Assembly (NCBI GenBank): GCA_964059195.1
Contig: CAXKWD010000006.1
Coordinates: 1,356,530 to 1,420,529 of the forward strand
Reading direction: 5' to 3'
Length of the DNA: 64,000 nucleotides
Source of the DNA: Ectobius pallidus
Lineage: Eukaryota; Arthropoda; Insecta; Blattodea; Ectobiidae
The translations under genes were made by a program, and so were the position numbers. The notes beneath the pieces were generated by a model, which saw nothing but the letters and a program-made list of their open reading frames with translations, made no database searches and had not been told where the DNA came from. Of this stretch, positions 46,471-58,700 are shown piece after piece. Each line of letters starts with the position of its first letter. Position 1 is the stretch's first letter.

Positions 46471-49086
46471 CAGGGGTGCCCACAGGGGGGGGGTTAAGAC
46501 GCAGACTGCGTCATTGAAATTTCTGGGGGGGGGGCAAAATATTATCGTTTTATGAAATTTCTGGGGGGGGGTTAAAAATTGTTGCAAAATTAGCGTTTTA
46601 TATGTTAAAAATAAAAACGGTCAAGTTTGATAACTTGAAAAGGTCTCTTCTAATTCTTTAGAAGTGAATAGTCAACAAATTAGCGAAACGCATTTCCTTG
46701 TAAACAACTGCCGCGAAACGAAATTGATCACTCTGTGCCGATAGCAGCGACTGCGAACTGTACCATTGTTAGTATAGTGGAGGTATTCATTGCGTGGCCA
46801 GGAGGCTTTAAAGAAATGAACCATCTTTATGTTAATGGATCTGAATCAGTCCTGGCTTCCGCTTTCCAAAACAAAAGCAACGTTGCAATATTCTCTCATT
46901 GTTATCGCTGACCTCAGTTCTTCCTTCGCTTGTTGGTATAATAGAATTATTGGAGTATTAGTTCTTATTATCGCCGCACTCAATTCGTTGACAGTTAACA
47001 TCAAAGAAGTCGCCGCCGCTTGGAGTAGTTGCCATACTGCACAGTGTTACACACGGGAAGATGTAGATGCAGCAAAACACTTACATGGCAATGACATTGA
47101 GCAATGAGAGAATTGGCAATACGGATTCAGTCAGCGGTTTCTTTTGAGAAAACCTTTTACAGTAACAACAAGCATTGTAATATGAGAACAAAGCGAGCCG
47201 CCCGTCAACGTTATGAGTGAGGCGATAATACTGGGTTATTACAGTCTTTGTACAATGCCGCCTGCAAGAATAATATTATTCTCGGAAGTGATTTTACTGC
47301 ACTCAAAAGCACGTGCCACCTTATAATAACGGGAGGGAAGGTGTGGAAAAATCTGTCTATAAATAATGCTGCATTCTTAATTTGAAACTTGAGGTTATGG
47401 CTACTGGTTTCAGTCCATCTCGGCATTCCGAAAATGCAAAAAAAAAAAAAAAAAAAAAAAAAAATCTAAATATAAGTGTTTAGAATTATTGTGCAATGCC
47501 ATTATTAGGCATGACAAAATATGGCAAGAAAGAAACATCCGTATACACTGAAACATAATTTAGACATAAAATAGAAGTTTACTGAAAGTAAAAGCAGTGG
47601 CGAAGATAAATGGAAACCGTATATTGATGTAAATCCCAAGCAGATTCTTCAAGATAAAGATGAAGAATTTCGACAGCCATGGGCTCCCATACCCAGGGGC
47701 GGGGGGGGGGAGGAGGTGCAAGGGAAAAAAATGTATATTAACCATTATTATAGTCAGGTGTTTTTCTTTTATGACAGTTATTTTAAAGTCAGATAAGACA
47801 TAAAAAGTTTCCAGAAGTTTTACCAAATCGACAACATGGAAGCAGAATCCACAGTGGATTAGGAAAGGGGGGTCCAGGGGGTTTGGACCCCCAAAAGTCA
47901 AAACCTAAAATTCTATATTTGTATTTAAAATAAATATTTATTTAATTAAACAAGATTTGTTGGTGTGTCAAATATGATACAGCAGTTATTTTCTTTTCAT
48001 AACATAATGAGTAGGCCTATTATGTCCACTGTTCCATGTGTTATTCAACTTTTCTTATAAATGATAATAAGTATTATAACTTAGGTAACAATTTCTTTTT
48101 TAAGTTGCCATGTCTTAGAGTATAGTAAACGAATTTGCTAACGTAAAATGTGATTTTCATTAGTTCAATTAAAAATTTCCCGGGGTGGACAGCCGACTTA
48201 GGTAACATTTTCTTGTTTACATTGGCATGTCTTAGAGTACGGTAAACAAATTTCCTAACTAGTTTTTGAGTGCTAAAATAGACTAAAATGTGATTTTCAT
48301 TAGATTAATATTTAAAAATTTTCCGGGGGTGGAGCCCCCACTTAAGTAATGATTTCTTGTTTACATTGGCATGTCTTAGAGTACGGTAAACAAATTTCCT
48401 AACTAGTTTTTTAGAGCTAAAATAGACTAAAATGTGATTTTCGTTAGTTCAATATTTAAAAATTTCCCGGGGTGGACACCCGACTTAGGTAACATTTTCT
48501 TGTTTACATTGCCATGTCTTAGAGTATGGTAAACGGATTTCCTAACTAGTTTTTGAGTGCTAAAATAGCGTAAAATGTGATTTTCATTTGTTAAATATTT
48601 AAAAAATTTCCGGGGGTGGACCCCCAATTAGGTAGGCCTAATGATTTCTTATTTGCAATGGCATGTCTTAGAGTATGGTAAACAAATTTCCTAACTAGTT
48701 TTTCAGTGTTAAAATAGAGTAAAATGTGATTTTCTTTAGTTCAATATTTAAAAATTTTCTGGGGATGGACCCCCGACCCCCTTTTTGAGGGGTAATCCAA
48801 CCCACCCGGCACTTTCGACCCTCTTCGCAATTATTTTCTGGCTAAATCATTGTTGCACTTATATTTTTATATTATTAATATAATGTTACAAAAGTGGCCC
48901 AAGAAGTTAAAGCGACAAAAAATAAATTAACTTAAAAATGGCCCCCCCCCTAGAAAATATCATATGGGCGCCCTTGTTGACACTCACTCAGGTTGGGGGG
49001 GGGGGTGAGCAATGAAGTTTGGGGGGGTGAGCAATGAAGTTTGGGGGGGGTGCGTCATGAAGTTTGGGGGGGGGTGGGTACCCCTG
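46471..49086. mobile_element. CAGGGGTGCCCAC element, copy 2, with insertion
   Basis: Same ends as the copy at 39336-40661, in reverse orientation: the left end is CAGGGGTGCCCAC and the right end is GTGGGTACCCCTG. It is flanked by the 7-mer AAAAAGT at 46464-46470 and 49087-49093. Five tandem units are marked by CATGTCTTAGAG at 48109, 48226, 48370, 48513 and 48662, mostly about 144 bp apart. About 990 bp of foreign DNA interrupts it at 46662-47648. Long G runs line both ends. Confidence 0.85.
46662..47648. mobile_element. Foreign insertion inside copy 2
   Basis: Absent from copy 1 at the equivalent site. It includes, at 46787-47040, a relative of the element at 51610-52007 (GGCTTCCGCTTTCCAAAACA and CAACGTTGCAATATTCTC), a G/C-richer stretch, and a run of about 28 A at 47437-47464 that could be the tail of a retrocopy. 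No complete coding frame. Confidence 0.6.
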
Positions 49087-49093
49087 AAAAAGT

Positions 49094-50289
49094 TATTTAA
49101 GTAGTTACGGAAGCATGAAGGCTTGATTGTTGACGAAGTGGGCCGTCCTCTCTCTCTGCCACATATTTCAAGCACTACTCATATTTCCGTAGAAGTGCTG
49201 CTTTTTGATGTTACACCAACAGAACGTAAATGTTTAACACGTTGGTGCGTTTAAATAAAACAACATTATGAATAAAGAATATGGATTGACAGCGAGGGAA
49301 TGTGATTGTGGTTAGCTCTTTTCAGAAATGTCGATCGGATGTGTTTCTCTCTCATCCCTCCCCAACGAACAATTCGGACAAGTCTGAAAAAATTACACTC
49401 TGCTGGATGTAATTCATACTACAGTATTACAGAATGCTGTCTTAGCACGATATCAAGTGCTGACCGATATTAACTTATACGTGACAATCTCTCTCGAGTG
49501 CTTCAAAATAGCAGGATCACTCCAATACCCCTAAATATTTTTATTGCGTGATTTGGTTGCTTAAGTGAACAGCTCAACTGTACAGTATATAAAATGGCGT
49601 ACGGATCATGCAAGCCGAATGAAAGCTTAATTGGTTGAATATGTGTACCTGTTTTCTATGTTTCCCAATAAATTAAAGAAATTTACAACTGAAAGTACTA
49701 TATATTAACACATTTATTTAACATACCGGCCACATCTATGCCCTTTTGTATGTTATTTCACTTCAGTTTCTTTTATTTCGGGCAACTTTTAAATTATACA
49801 ATATAAAACCATGCGTAAATATCTAAAAGGATGAACGGTGATACATTTTAAACTCCAAATGCAACGTTTCAAACATTCTTTAGAATTAAGCATATGCCCA
49901 TTGTGCTTCGACCGATTTACCTAAAGGGGAAACAAAATATGCAGGTTTAAAACATCTTTAACCCTAAAACAAACCAGGCAGACTGAAAGATTACGCAAAT
50001 TTCCTATAAGTTGAACGACTCAGAAAGACCAGAAATTGGACTCCGAAAACTATATGCTGCATTTTGTGGACGAAATATTTAAAGGCAAACCAGACAAACA
50101 CAATTAAATAAATCTGACTATATTATGATGATAAACGGAATTTAGAATCTAAATTGAGTGAGCAATCCAATTGAAATTTACTTCATGACTTTAAATTGTT
50201 AAAAGAAAATGGAACAAGCTCACCCAAACAGCTACGAAACAGTCATGTTGTCGAAGCTGGACACACAATATTCACTGATACACTTCGTA
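49094..50289. other. No gene seen
   Basis: AT-rich with no recognised repeat or coding frame. Confidence 0.4.
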
Positions 50290-50566
50290 CAGGTAGGGGG
50301 AAAAAAAGCGGACCGACTCTTGTAGCTGAATATAATATAATTTGTGTTAGTTTTTTTATAATAATATTAATAATTAATATATTCAGTTATAAAACAATAC
50401 GATTAAAACCCATATTCTGGATTTCGAAATGGGCTAAGTCAACAGTCGACACTAGAACAAATTTCAGTACATTCCCTGCTATCTTGTGAATGCCGCTAGG
50501 CATGCGCAGTGACTCATATCGGCAACTTAGATACTTCAGTCGGTCCGCTTTTTCTGTTCCTACCTG
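50290..50566. mobile_element. TA-flanked MITE, 277 bp
   Basis: Ends are CAGGTAGG and CCTACCTG, with the homology continuing through AAGCGGACCGACT. TA lies at 50288-50289 and 50567-50568. Non-coding. Confidence 0.85.
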
Positions 50567-50824
50567 TACATGTTTACGTTATGGATAAATCCTCAAGATT
50601 AATTTTCTTTCGACGACAGTTGCAGTAATCCAATGGAAAAAGTGCTTCTGTTGTAGCCAGAACGCGTTCTTTTACAGTTAGTAAATATAGAGCGTATAAA
50701 CGGGCGGAATGTTTAAATTTCAGAATAATAACTTTTTTATTTTTAGTACAGCATGAACCGAATTTCAAGGCTCATATTTAAATTGTAAAATTCAACTGAA
50801 AAATATTATATTCCATGTCTGGTA

Positions 50825-50938
50825 TTAATATTATTATTATTATTATTACATTATTATTATTATTATGATTATTATTATTATTATATATATAGCCTATATA
50901 TGTATATATAAGTATATATGTATATATATGTATGTATG

Positions 50939-50981
<43 letters not shown>

Positions 50982-50985
50982 ATGA
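50825..50985 (+). repeat. ATT and TATA low-complexity tract
   Basis: An ATT repeat runs into a long TA/GTATATAT stretch. Confidence 0.9.
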
Positions 50986-50989
50986 AAGT

Positions 50990-51544
50990 TTAGACCTAAG
51001 TGGTGCATCTGATTAATTTTCTTTTTGAAATTCCCACTTAATCCGTTTCAGAATTACATGTAGAGTTCCAATAAAATGAAAATAAAAATCCTGGTTACAT
51101 CATACAGCAAGAAAGTACAGTAGGCTACTGTATTCTGCATGGGACGTTAAGTTTTAATGGCAACAGATTCAAGATTTTTTGTGGTAGTTTTAATAGTAAA
51201 GTAACGTTTCAGTACAATACTAAAACAACATGGTATTACATCCCATATTCTGACAAGGCCTACCGTCCGACTGCAGCGAAATGTACATCCATCTTTCAAC
51301 ATCACTGGCAGATGACAGGACTGGTGCATGTAATCAGCATGAAGACGTGAAGACTCCTATGGTCATTATCCATTGCCTGTACATGGGTAGAAACTGCAAC
51401 GTGTTGATCGCACCCCAAGGCAGACCCCTCTATATACTCTCTGATTATATGTGTGATTCAAGAATTTTTCTCATCCAGTACGGGCGTTGGAGTATACAAT
51501 CCTTGAAAGAGGAGGTGAATAATTTATTTAAAGAGTGAAGAAAG
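50990..51544. other. No recognised gene
   Basis: The frame at 51281-51538 (85 residues, with MVIIHCLYMGRNCNV) has no domain that I recognise. It is not called. Confidence 0.35.
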
Positions 51545-52225
51545 AGTACTTGACATGTTTACGGTTTCAAACTTGACATCTTGACATATCGAAACTGTAT
51601 GTATAATCCAGTTATTCATTGCATGGCCAGGCGGCTTCCTTTCGTCAGGAGAAAAAGTTTGCCGACAGCTCAACCTATGTTCTTTTTTTTTACGGCACCA
51701 ATCAGCTAGTTACCCCAGCCAATCAAAATCTAAGAATGTCCTGCGACAGATATGACAGCTACTCGTCAACTCCACGTGGAGTGGAACGCGAGGTTGCAAG
51801 ATCTAGTTACAGTAAACGATAACATGTGTGAATTGATTAAAGCGAGGGAAAAACTGACGTCAGTGATAACAATGAGAGAATATTGCAACGTTGCTTTTGT
51901 TTTGGAAAGCGGAAACCAAGCCCGATATAGTCAGATCAAATAACATAAAGAAACACCGACTTAATGGTTTATCTCTTCGAATTCGCCTGGCCATGCAATG
52001 AATAACTAGACATTACCTGTATTAACACTTGGAGATTGTCATATTGACTCATATAGACAATTCATTGATACATGCTTGCTGGACATATTGGCACGTCCAG
52101 TCTTGATTATAGCCTCTCACATGTTACTGACGCGTGCAGACTTGACATATTGACATATCCTGAAATTGACATATTGACACATGTAAACTTGACATATTGA
52201 CACGTGCAGTCTTGACTTGATCGTG
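51545..52225 (+). repeat. Degenerate TTGACATATTGACA array split by a MITE
   Basis: Variants of CTTGACATATTGACA and ACACGTGCAGTCTTGA recur on both sides of the element at 51610-52007 (near 51565, 52035, 52090, 52140, 52170 and 52190). The spacing is irregular. Confidence 0.65.
51610..52007. mobile_element. MITE with ATTCATTGCATGGCCAGGC ends
   Basis: Inverted ends of about 24 bp are perfect. The roughly 350 bp interior has no complete gene, although MREYCNVAFVLESG lies in an open frame that is also present in the related block at 46787-47040. Target duplication unclear (CCAG against CTAG). Confidence 0.8.
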
Positions 52226-52390
52226 TAGGAGACCGGCAGCTGACTGTGGCAGAGTGTGATCATATTAAGGCTAGTCCCCAGTGTCTGCCAGTTCTGGCCA
52301 TGTTATCCGAACAGAAATTGGGATGACAGCACAGGAATGGAAACCCACGCCCCGTCGCTTACAACTTATCACAAACAAACCAGTGCGACC

Positions 52391-53860
52391 TAGCGATGGG
52401 CAATGTAGTTCGTTTTCGAGAGCCAGCTCTTTCGCTCCCGCACACTAACTAGAGTCGTTCAAATGAACTAGTTAGTTCATTTTGCTCAAATGTACTAGCT
52501 AGTTCAAAGTAACTATCTAGTTCAAAGTAACTATCTAGTTCAAAGTAACTACGCAGTTCAATTTCGTATCAGCACACCACGTTCCATTGCATAGCGTATG
52601 AGTCTTGCCTCTTGAAGTTTCCAAAAGCCGCAATAGATGGCAGGATAATGTATTCTAGTCGACTTCAGTGTTAACGACATTGAACCATATGAAACTCACC
52701 AACACAGAATCTTCTTCACACCCTCCTATCTAAAATAAACATTTTGCAGATGGCTAGGGAGAGGAAACTTCACTCTGTTTTTCTAAGATAAATAATGTAT
52801 TCTACCAACCTCTCTTTACTAAATGGAGTCATAGAATCTTTAAGAACGTGATTAATTTATTAATAAATAGGCATGCTGCATGGTAATTAAAACTTATACT
52901 GATTTCACAGCACCTAATGGGTAGCCTATTGATGTTTCGTACTAATCTGAATGGAAATAATAAAACACATATAAATACCATAACTTTATTTCAGTGTGTT
53001 GGCTATTTTCCTGGAATTTCTTGCACACAAATTTATTTGCGACAGGAGATGAGGATTTTAGTTTGTGCAGAGAGTTTATCTCCAGTGGTTTTGTGGAAGT
53101 ATTTCTCGTGTGTTTTTTGCTTTAAGCTATCAAGTTTTCTTCTAGTTTTAATTACGTTATAATGTTTTAGTTTCATTTAATTTGTTTTTACCAATTATCG
53201 CATACTATCGTGGTTTAGTTAGGTAATAATTATTATTTTTATTTTTCTTCATTTTTAATTCGTGTGAACAGCTTCTGTTTCTGAGTGATAACTTATAAAT
53301 GTAAATGTGTATTGTTTATTTTAAAGTGTGATGGATATATGAGCCGAACATTTCACACTTGCATTGGAACAATTTATGTATATATTTATCTTTAAATTGT
53401 GAGTGAACTGCTACAGACAGTCTGTTGTATTTACATTACTTTCATTTCAAACTCCCCGCTGGAAGTTGAATGTTGCAAGCGAAGGACTGGAGGAGAAGGA
53501 ATACGTCTGCAAGAGGTAAGTGCTATAATGCATAACATCCCCCCTTCCCCTACTAGTGGAAGTCATCACTCCCCACAGTCTGTAATATGCCCCCTGCCCC
53601 CGCCATTCTTCCAAAGCGTGGCTTTCTCCATCTTCGTTTCACTGCTACTTCCTCGTTCCTCTCAATGCTATCAGCCGGCAACAGCACAGTTGCACACAGC
53701 ACAGTTTTGTAGAGCACACAATCGTGCTGGGACACAATCGTGCCAGCACATACAAACCGCACGCGAACTAACTAGTTCAAAATTTTTGAACTAACTAGTA
53801 TCCGCACATTTGAATGAGTCGTTCAAATGAACTAGTTAGTTCGTGAACGACCCATCGCTA
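52391..53860. mobile_element. hAT element, non-autonomous, 1470 bp
   Basis: Ends are TAGCGATGGG and inverse, with a perfect 8 bp target duplication, GTGCGACC, at 52383-52390 and 53861-53868. Both subterminal regions are packed with GAACTAGTTAGTTC-like palindromes and AGTTCAAAGTAACTA steps, as in hAT transposase-binding arrays. The interior has C-rich stretches and short open frames (53399-53794) with no recognisable domain. No transposase. Confidence 0.95.
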
Positions 53861-53868
53861 GTGCGACC

Positions 53869-55390
53869 GGAGATTTCCACTCCGTGGTGCTTAACCTTGC
53901 ACGGATCCAATTCCTTCTGACGCAAATCGTGTGACCAAGTTCTGAACACGTGCGTAGATTGCTTAGGAGGGTGCGCAGGAATGATAAACTGTGGAGTATG
54001 CTTCGAATCCTACCACATATTAAACTTACTACAGATGAAAAACCATTTGTCCTTCTCCTGCTTAGATACGCAGTCCAATCAGAGACGGCGAGACGGAGAG
54101 GAGACTCTTACTGCTAGCGACACTCTGTTAGCTCTTACACGTGATTGGCGGTGAAGGAATTGGCTTCTCATTTGAAAAATACTGTAGGGGGATGTTATTA
54201 GACTATAAGACTTTTCCTGTCCCAATTCTGATGCAAAGTCAGGTTAGGCCATATATTTTTCTGTGTATGATCGAACTATTGCCCCTTAAAGTTTCCACAG
54301 AACTCAATTGTGGTACCAGGACCCCAAAGAATACAATCACATTTACATAATAAAGTATTAAAGGCGGCAGTTACTAACTTAGGCTTCGATAACAGGCGGT
54401 AATTATTTATAACGCGCTCTCTTAGTGCTGATTTTTATCTCATAAGTATAACATGAATATATATGTAATTATATAATATATATAATTACTTATATATTCA
54501 TATATATATATATATCAATGTACTGTATATGAATACATATAAAGAGTGTATTTATTATAATTTGCAATCAAAAGAGAGTCATTAATACTCCTGATGCACA
54601 TAATTTTCGTCCAACTGAGGATTTATGATATAATTATTATTTACAGCGGAATATGGGGTTGAGTATCTAAAGAAAGTAGGCTACTAGCTTATGCTCTGAG
54701 TGAAAAGCGACACGTCACATTTTCCTCCTTACGTCTGTAAGAGTATCATTTTCCTTACAAAACGTGCTTTTTCATTAATTAATATTGCAGACACAGCGTA
54801 TGAAATGTTTTAGAGTAAGGAAATATGAATTATTGGGACATGTCCAAAGAAGAAGTGGGAATGATAAAGTTGCGAAGAGAGAGGAATCCGGCGTGAAAGG
54901 GCTGTTAGGTGGCGGAGGCTCTGATGTGTACTTCAAGAAGTTAGTTAACCTTAATTTATTTCGTTGGTAGAGAGACATGAATTTACTTCTGAGTTTGGTT
55001 GAGATTTAATGCAATTTGTAATTTAATTTAATTTGAATCTCTAATTAGTTTTACTCGCGAAATGAATTAACATTTCATTTACTTCCGCTGCAAGATGATA
55101 TTCGACGTTTCAGACTAACCCTTCCAAGGTTTGGCAATCAATATTTGCATCCCATTCAATATGTTGAATGCTTGCCAGGAGAAAGAAAGTAGAGAATGAA
55201 TTAAAAATATTACGAAGGAACATTTTTAAATAGTGATTTAGAAGTTCAATTTTTATTTGTCTCCGCTACGGACAGGTTTACAGGATGGTAGAAAAATTAA
55301 TTAATTGTTACCATTGTAAACATAACACATAAAGACAGATATATAAGCATTCATGAGCCACAGATTATTGTCTCTGTTGGACACTACATG
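53869..55390. other. No gene seen
   Basis: Includes an AT palindrome at 54450-54515. The frame at 54785-54970 has a weak LINE-tail flavour (YELLGHVQRR) but is too short to call. Confidence 0.4.
54450..54515. repeat. AT-rich palindrome
   Basis: ATGAATATATATGTAATTA is mirrored by TAATTACTTATATATTCAT. It could form a cruciform. Confidence 0.7.
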
Positions 55391-55576
55391 AGAATATTAT
55401 AGGAGAAAAATTCCTCCGGCACAGGGACTTGAACCCAGGACCTTTGGCTATTCGCGCCAATGCTCTACCAACTGAGCTAAGCCGGAGCTCAATTCACAGC
55501 GCCAGATGGAACTTCTCTCCTATGACTGATTGCCCTAATGCCCTAATGGTCCTGGGTTCAAGTCCTATAATATTCT
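55391..55576. repeat. tRNA-like unit bounded by a 14 bp inverted repeat
   Basis: AGAATATTATAGGA at 55391-55404 is exactly inverted at 55563-55576. Between them lies a tRNA-like sequence on the minus strand. An 18 bp copy of its T-arm (GGTCCTGGGTTCAAGTCC) sits on the plus strand at 55549-55566, so the inverted homology covers about 33 bases but lacks the acceptor stem. Confidence 0.75.
55414..55486 (-). tRNA. tRNA-like sequence, anticodon GAA by position
   Basis: On the minus strand 73 bases fold as a cloverleaf. The acceptor stem TCCGGC pairs with GCCGGA; the D-arm holds GCTC and GAGC; the anticodon stem TTGGC/GCCAA encloses the loop GCGAATA; and the T-arm is CTGGGTTCAAGTCCCTG with one mismatch. 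A box (TTAGCTCAGTTGG) and B box (GGTTCAAGTCC) are perfect. Anticodon GAA would be Phe. However, loop position 33 is C instead of U, and the body differs from the usual tRNA-Phe. It sits inside a repeat-like unit, so a SINE head or tRNA-derived repeat is more likely than a working gene. Confidence 0.5.
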
Positions 55577-55778
55577 ATTTATTTACATTATCTTTCTGCA
55601 CAACGCAGATTGCCTTGCAGACAAAGAATAACTTTCAACAAAGTATACACTTACACAAAAAAAAAAAAAAATACAAGCTTTCATTACAAGTTATATCATA
55701 AACATAATGACAGGAAAATTAAAATTAAAAAAATCAGTAATAAAACCATTAAACTTGGAGAAAGGAAACCTGTCCAGC

Positions 55779-58700
55779 TTAATTGCTGTTATTGTACAGG
55801 TGGTTTCTTAAGATTTGGATGGATCCCTTAAGTGATAATAACGCCACTTCAGTGTACAGATTTTGTGACAATGAGAAACGTTTACAGAAATTAATAAAGA
55901 ACTTTGTTATTGTTCCCCTACTACCAACCATTAGTCCAATGACTTCAACATTTTTCAAATCGTATTTGTTCATGAAGTCCTCAATGGTTGGTTCGTATAT
56001 CTTCTTTTTCTCATTATCAACAGCTGCAGGTTGATCTTCTTCAGTCTCAAAGCGGACTGTAGGGTCTACTATTAAACCAGCTGTTCGGTTTTTGTCTATT
56101 GCAATGATGTCTGCTCTTCGTGTTCCTCCATCCATGGCAATGCAGTGCACCTCCTCATAAACGTCATAATTCTGCAGTTTCAAGGCAGCCGCTATCTTGC
56201 TCCTTATTTGATGATGGCGAGTGTTCCGTAGAAGCTCCCCATGATGACAAAAGCCTAGAACGTGTGCCAAAGTTTCTACCTCACTGCAGTGCCTACAGTG
56301 GTTGCCGTTCTGACTTCGTCCATGGAGGGCACGTACTGGAGCAACATTTGCTTGCAACTTAATAGCATCTCGCCACTCGGAACTAGTTAGCCCTTTTTGA
56401 TTTACTAACCATTTGTTGGCTGGAGGGCAATCTTCATATAACTTCACACCTTTGCCATGTGTATGAAGCGAGCACCATTTCTTAAATTCTTGACCCCTTA
56501 AAATACCTCTTAGATCAGCAGCTTTTTTTGAGGTTAAGGCTTCCGCATTCTGGGTTATTCCAAGTTCATTAATACATTGTAACATATCAGTCTTTAGATC
56601 CCTAGTTATGTTAATGTACTCATTTTGGGATTTCTCTAAAGATTTACAACAGTTGAACTGCTGTATAATTGCTTCCCATTCAGTTTTGAAAACGCCTAAA
56701 CCTTTAACTCTTCTAGAGGAATACAACATCGAATCTGGTGTATCAATTGGTAGTTGTAAAATCTCCTTAACTGTACTCTTAATCATTTTATCCAAAGTTT
56801 CCAGAAATCCCTTGCGGAGTTTCAATTTATTCAGATTCTGGAATCGATACACTAGAGATGGTAAGATAAACTGATTAATAACAGAAAATTTTTGTTCTGT
56901 TTTCAGAAGAGGAGTTCCTGAGAGTAGGTTTAAGTTTTCTTCTAGGTCATGAGCCATTCTTTTTTCATCCAAAATTAATCTGTCAGAAAATGTGATGCCC
57001 AAGTATCGAATGCTCTCAGATTTATCTATGGAATGAATAACAAAGTTCTGATTAATGGTTATTGATTTACTTTCGAGCTTTCCCTTAACAATATGTATCG
57101 CCTCACATTTTTTAGAATTAAACGATAAACCAATTTCTTGGAATCGTTGAAAAGCCATATTTGTGAGTGTAACAGCATCCTCCTTACTTTTTGCTAATAT
57201 AACTGTGTCATCAGCAAAACCAAGGACAGTGAGTTTCGGCAGCCCTTTCACTAGTTCGTACCCATATTTGTCTGCAATTTTGATTTCAGAAAGATCGTTT
57301 AATATGTAATCTGTTGCCATGTTATAGAGGGCAGGGGACAGAGGCGAACCTTGTAACACTCCGCGTTTAATGTTTATGGGTGATGTCCTTTGTCCATTTG
57401 ATTCTATGACAGTTTCATTTCCTGTCTGAAGAGCCATTATTGTATGCTGTAATTGGTGAGGTAGTGTAGAATGGACCAATGTCTTTTGGATATGATCATG
57501 CCCAATATTGTCAAACGCTTTGCTGATGTCCAAGAATATTGCAGTCATACTTTCTTTGTTACTCTTAACTTTACGGAGGATACTATCAAGAATTGACACG
57601 TTTGTCAAGGTGCCAGGACAAGAGGTAAATCCTCTTTGGTTCGGGTTGAATGTTATGTAGTCACGTAACCTAGCATCAAGGACTCGTTCTAAAATTCGAC
57701 GTATGACTGAGCAAATAGTAATTGGTCTAAAATTTGATGGATCAGTCTCATCTCCTCCTTTGTGTATTAAAATTGTTCTTGCTTTCTTTAAACAAGGAGG
57801 GACGTGTCCTGTTTGCGAGATTTCAGTGAAAATATGTGCTAGAATGCTGGAAACTTTATCATTTTTCACACTACGCATTAGTATTCTGTCAGGACCAGGA
57901 GCTGTATCTATTTTAATGTTCTTAATAGCATTCATAACCTCATTCGATGTAATAGTGGCATGATAAGTTTCATTTATGGTAGACATCTCGTTTTCTGTCA
58001 GGTGAGATGAGTACTCATGACGAGTACAATTATTATCTGTAGAAAATCTATTATTAAAATGCTCAAATATAAGTTTAGGCTCAGCTTTGCAACGTATACT
58101 GTTTCCTTGAAGAATTGATCGAATAGCTTTGCGCCGTTGATTATAATATTCAAACTGTGTTTTTTCATAAGCAAACTTTTCCTGTCTCCTTTTCCTAATT
58201 CTTTTTGCAGATCGAGTGGGGTTTGAAGACTGTTTGTAATTTCTCCCTAATGACATTTCCTTCCTGCGCTGACGAGCTTCATAAAATTTAACAGCTAGAT
58301 GTTTTGGTCCAGGAAGGTAATTTATCGACTTAGAAAGAAAAATTGAGAAGTCTTCTACTGATTTGTCAAATTGATCAGTATCCATATGCGTGGAAAAGTG
58401 AGAAGCCCATTTTGCTAGACTGTCGTCATAATGTTTATTTTTACTATATGTAATTGCAATGCTTTCTTTGATATTATTTGTGCTGTTCGTTTCAGTGAGA
58501 ACATTTTCTGATTCATTTTCTGGGGATGGCAACGATAGTTTGTTGGCAAGTTTATCTCTGTATTCTGAAGGATGTGCCCTGCTTAAATGAATGTTAATTG
58601 ATTTATATAATTTTCCACAATGTGGACATATGTTTGTTGCTTGTGAGCTTTCAGAGATGTTATTATCTCCAATTATCTTCAGATCTGTGTTGGTATTAAG

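Noticed and set aside
48100..48800. Regularly spaced repeats that could suggest a CRISPR-like array
   Set aside because: The roughly 144 bp units are homologous along their whole length with no unique spacers, and the same array occurs in another transposon copy.
50778..51008. Tyr/Ile/Asn-rich open frame
   Set aside because: Translation of an ATT/TATA microsatellite.
51281..51538. 85-residue frame with a protein-like look
   Set aside because: No known domain, no splice signals and no second copy to test conservation.
53399..53794. 131-residue frame
   Set aside because: Lies inside a non-autonomous hAT element and has no recognisable domain or codon pattern.
55414..55486. Functional tRNA-Phe gene
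   Set aside because: C at position 33, a T-arm mismatch and a repeat-like setting with a partial inverted copy argue against a working tRNA, although it cannot be excluded.
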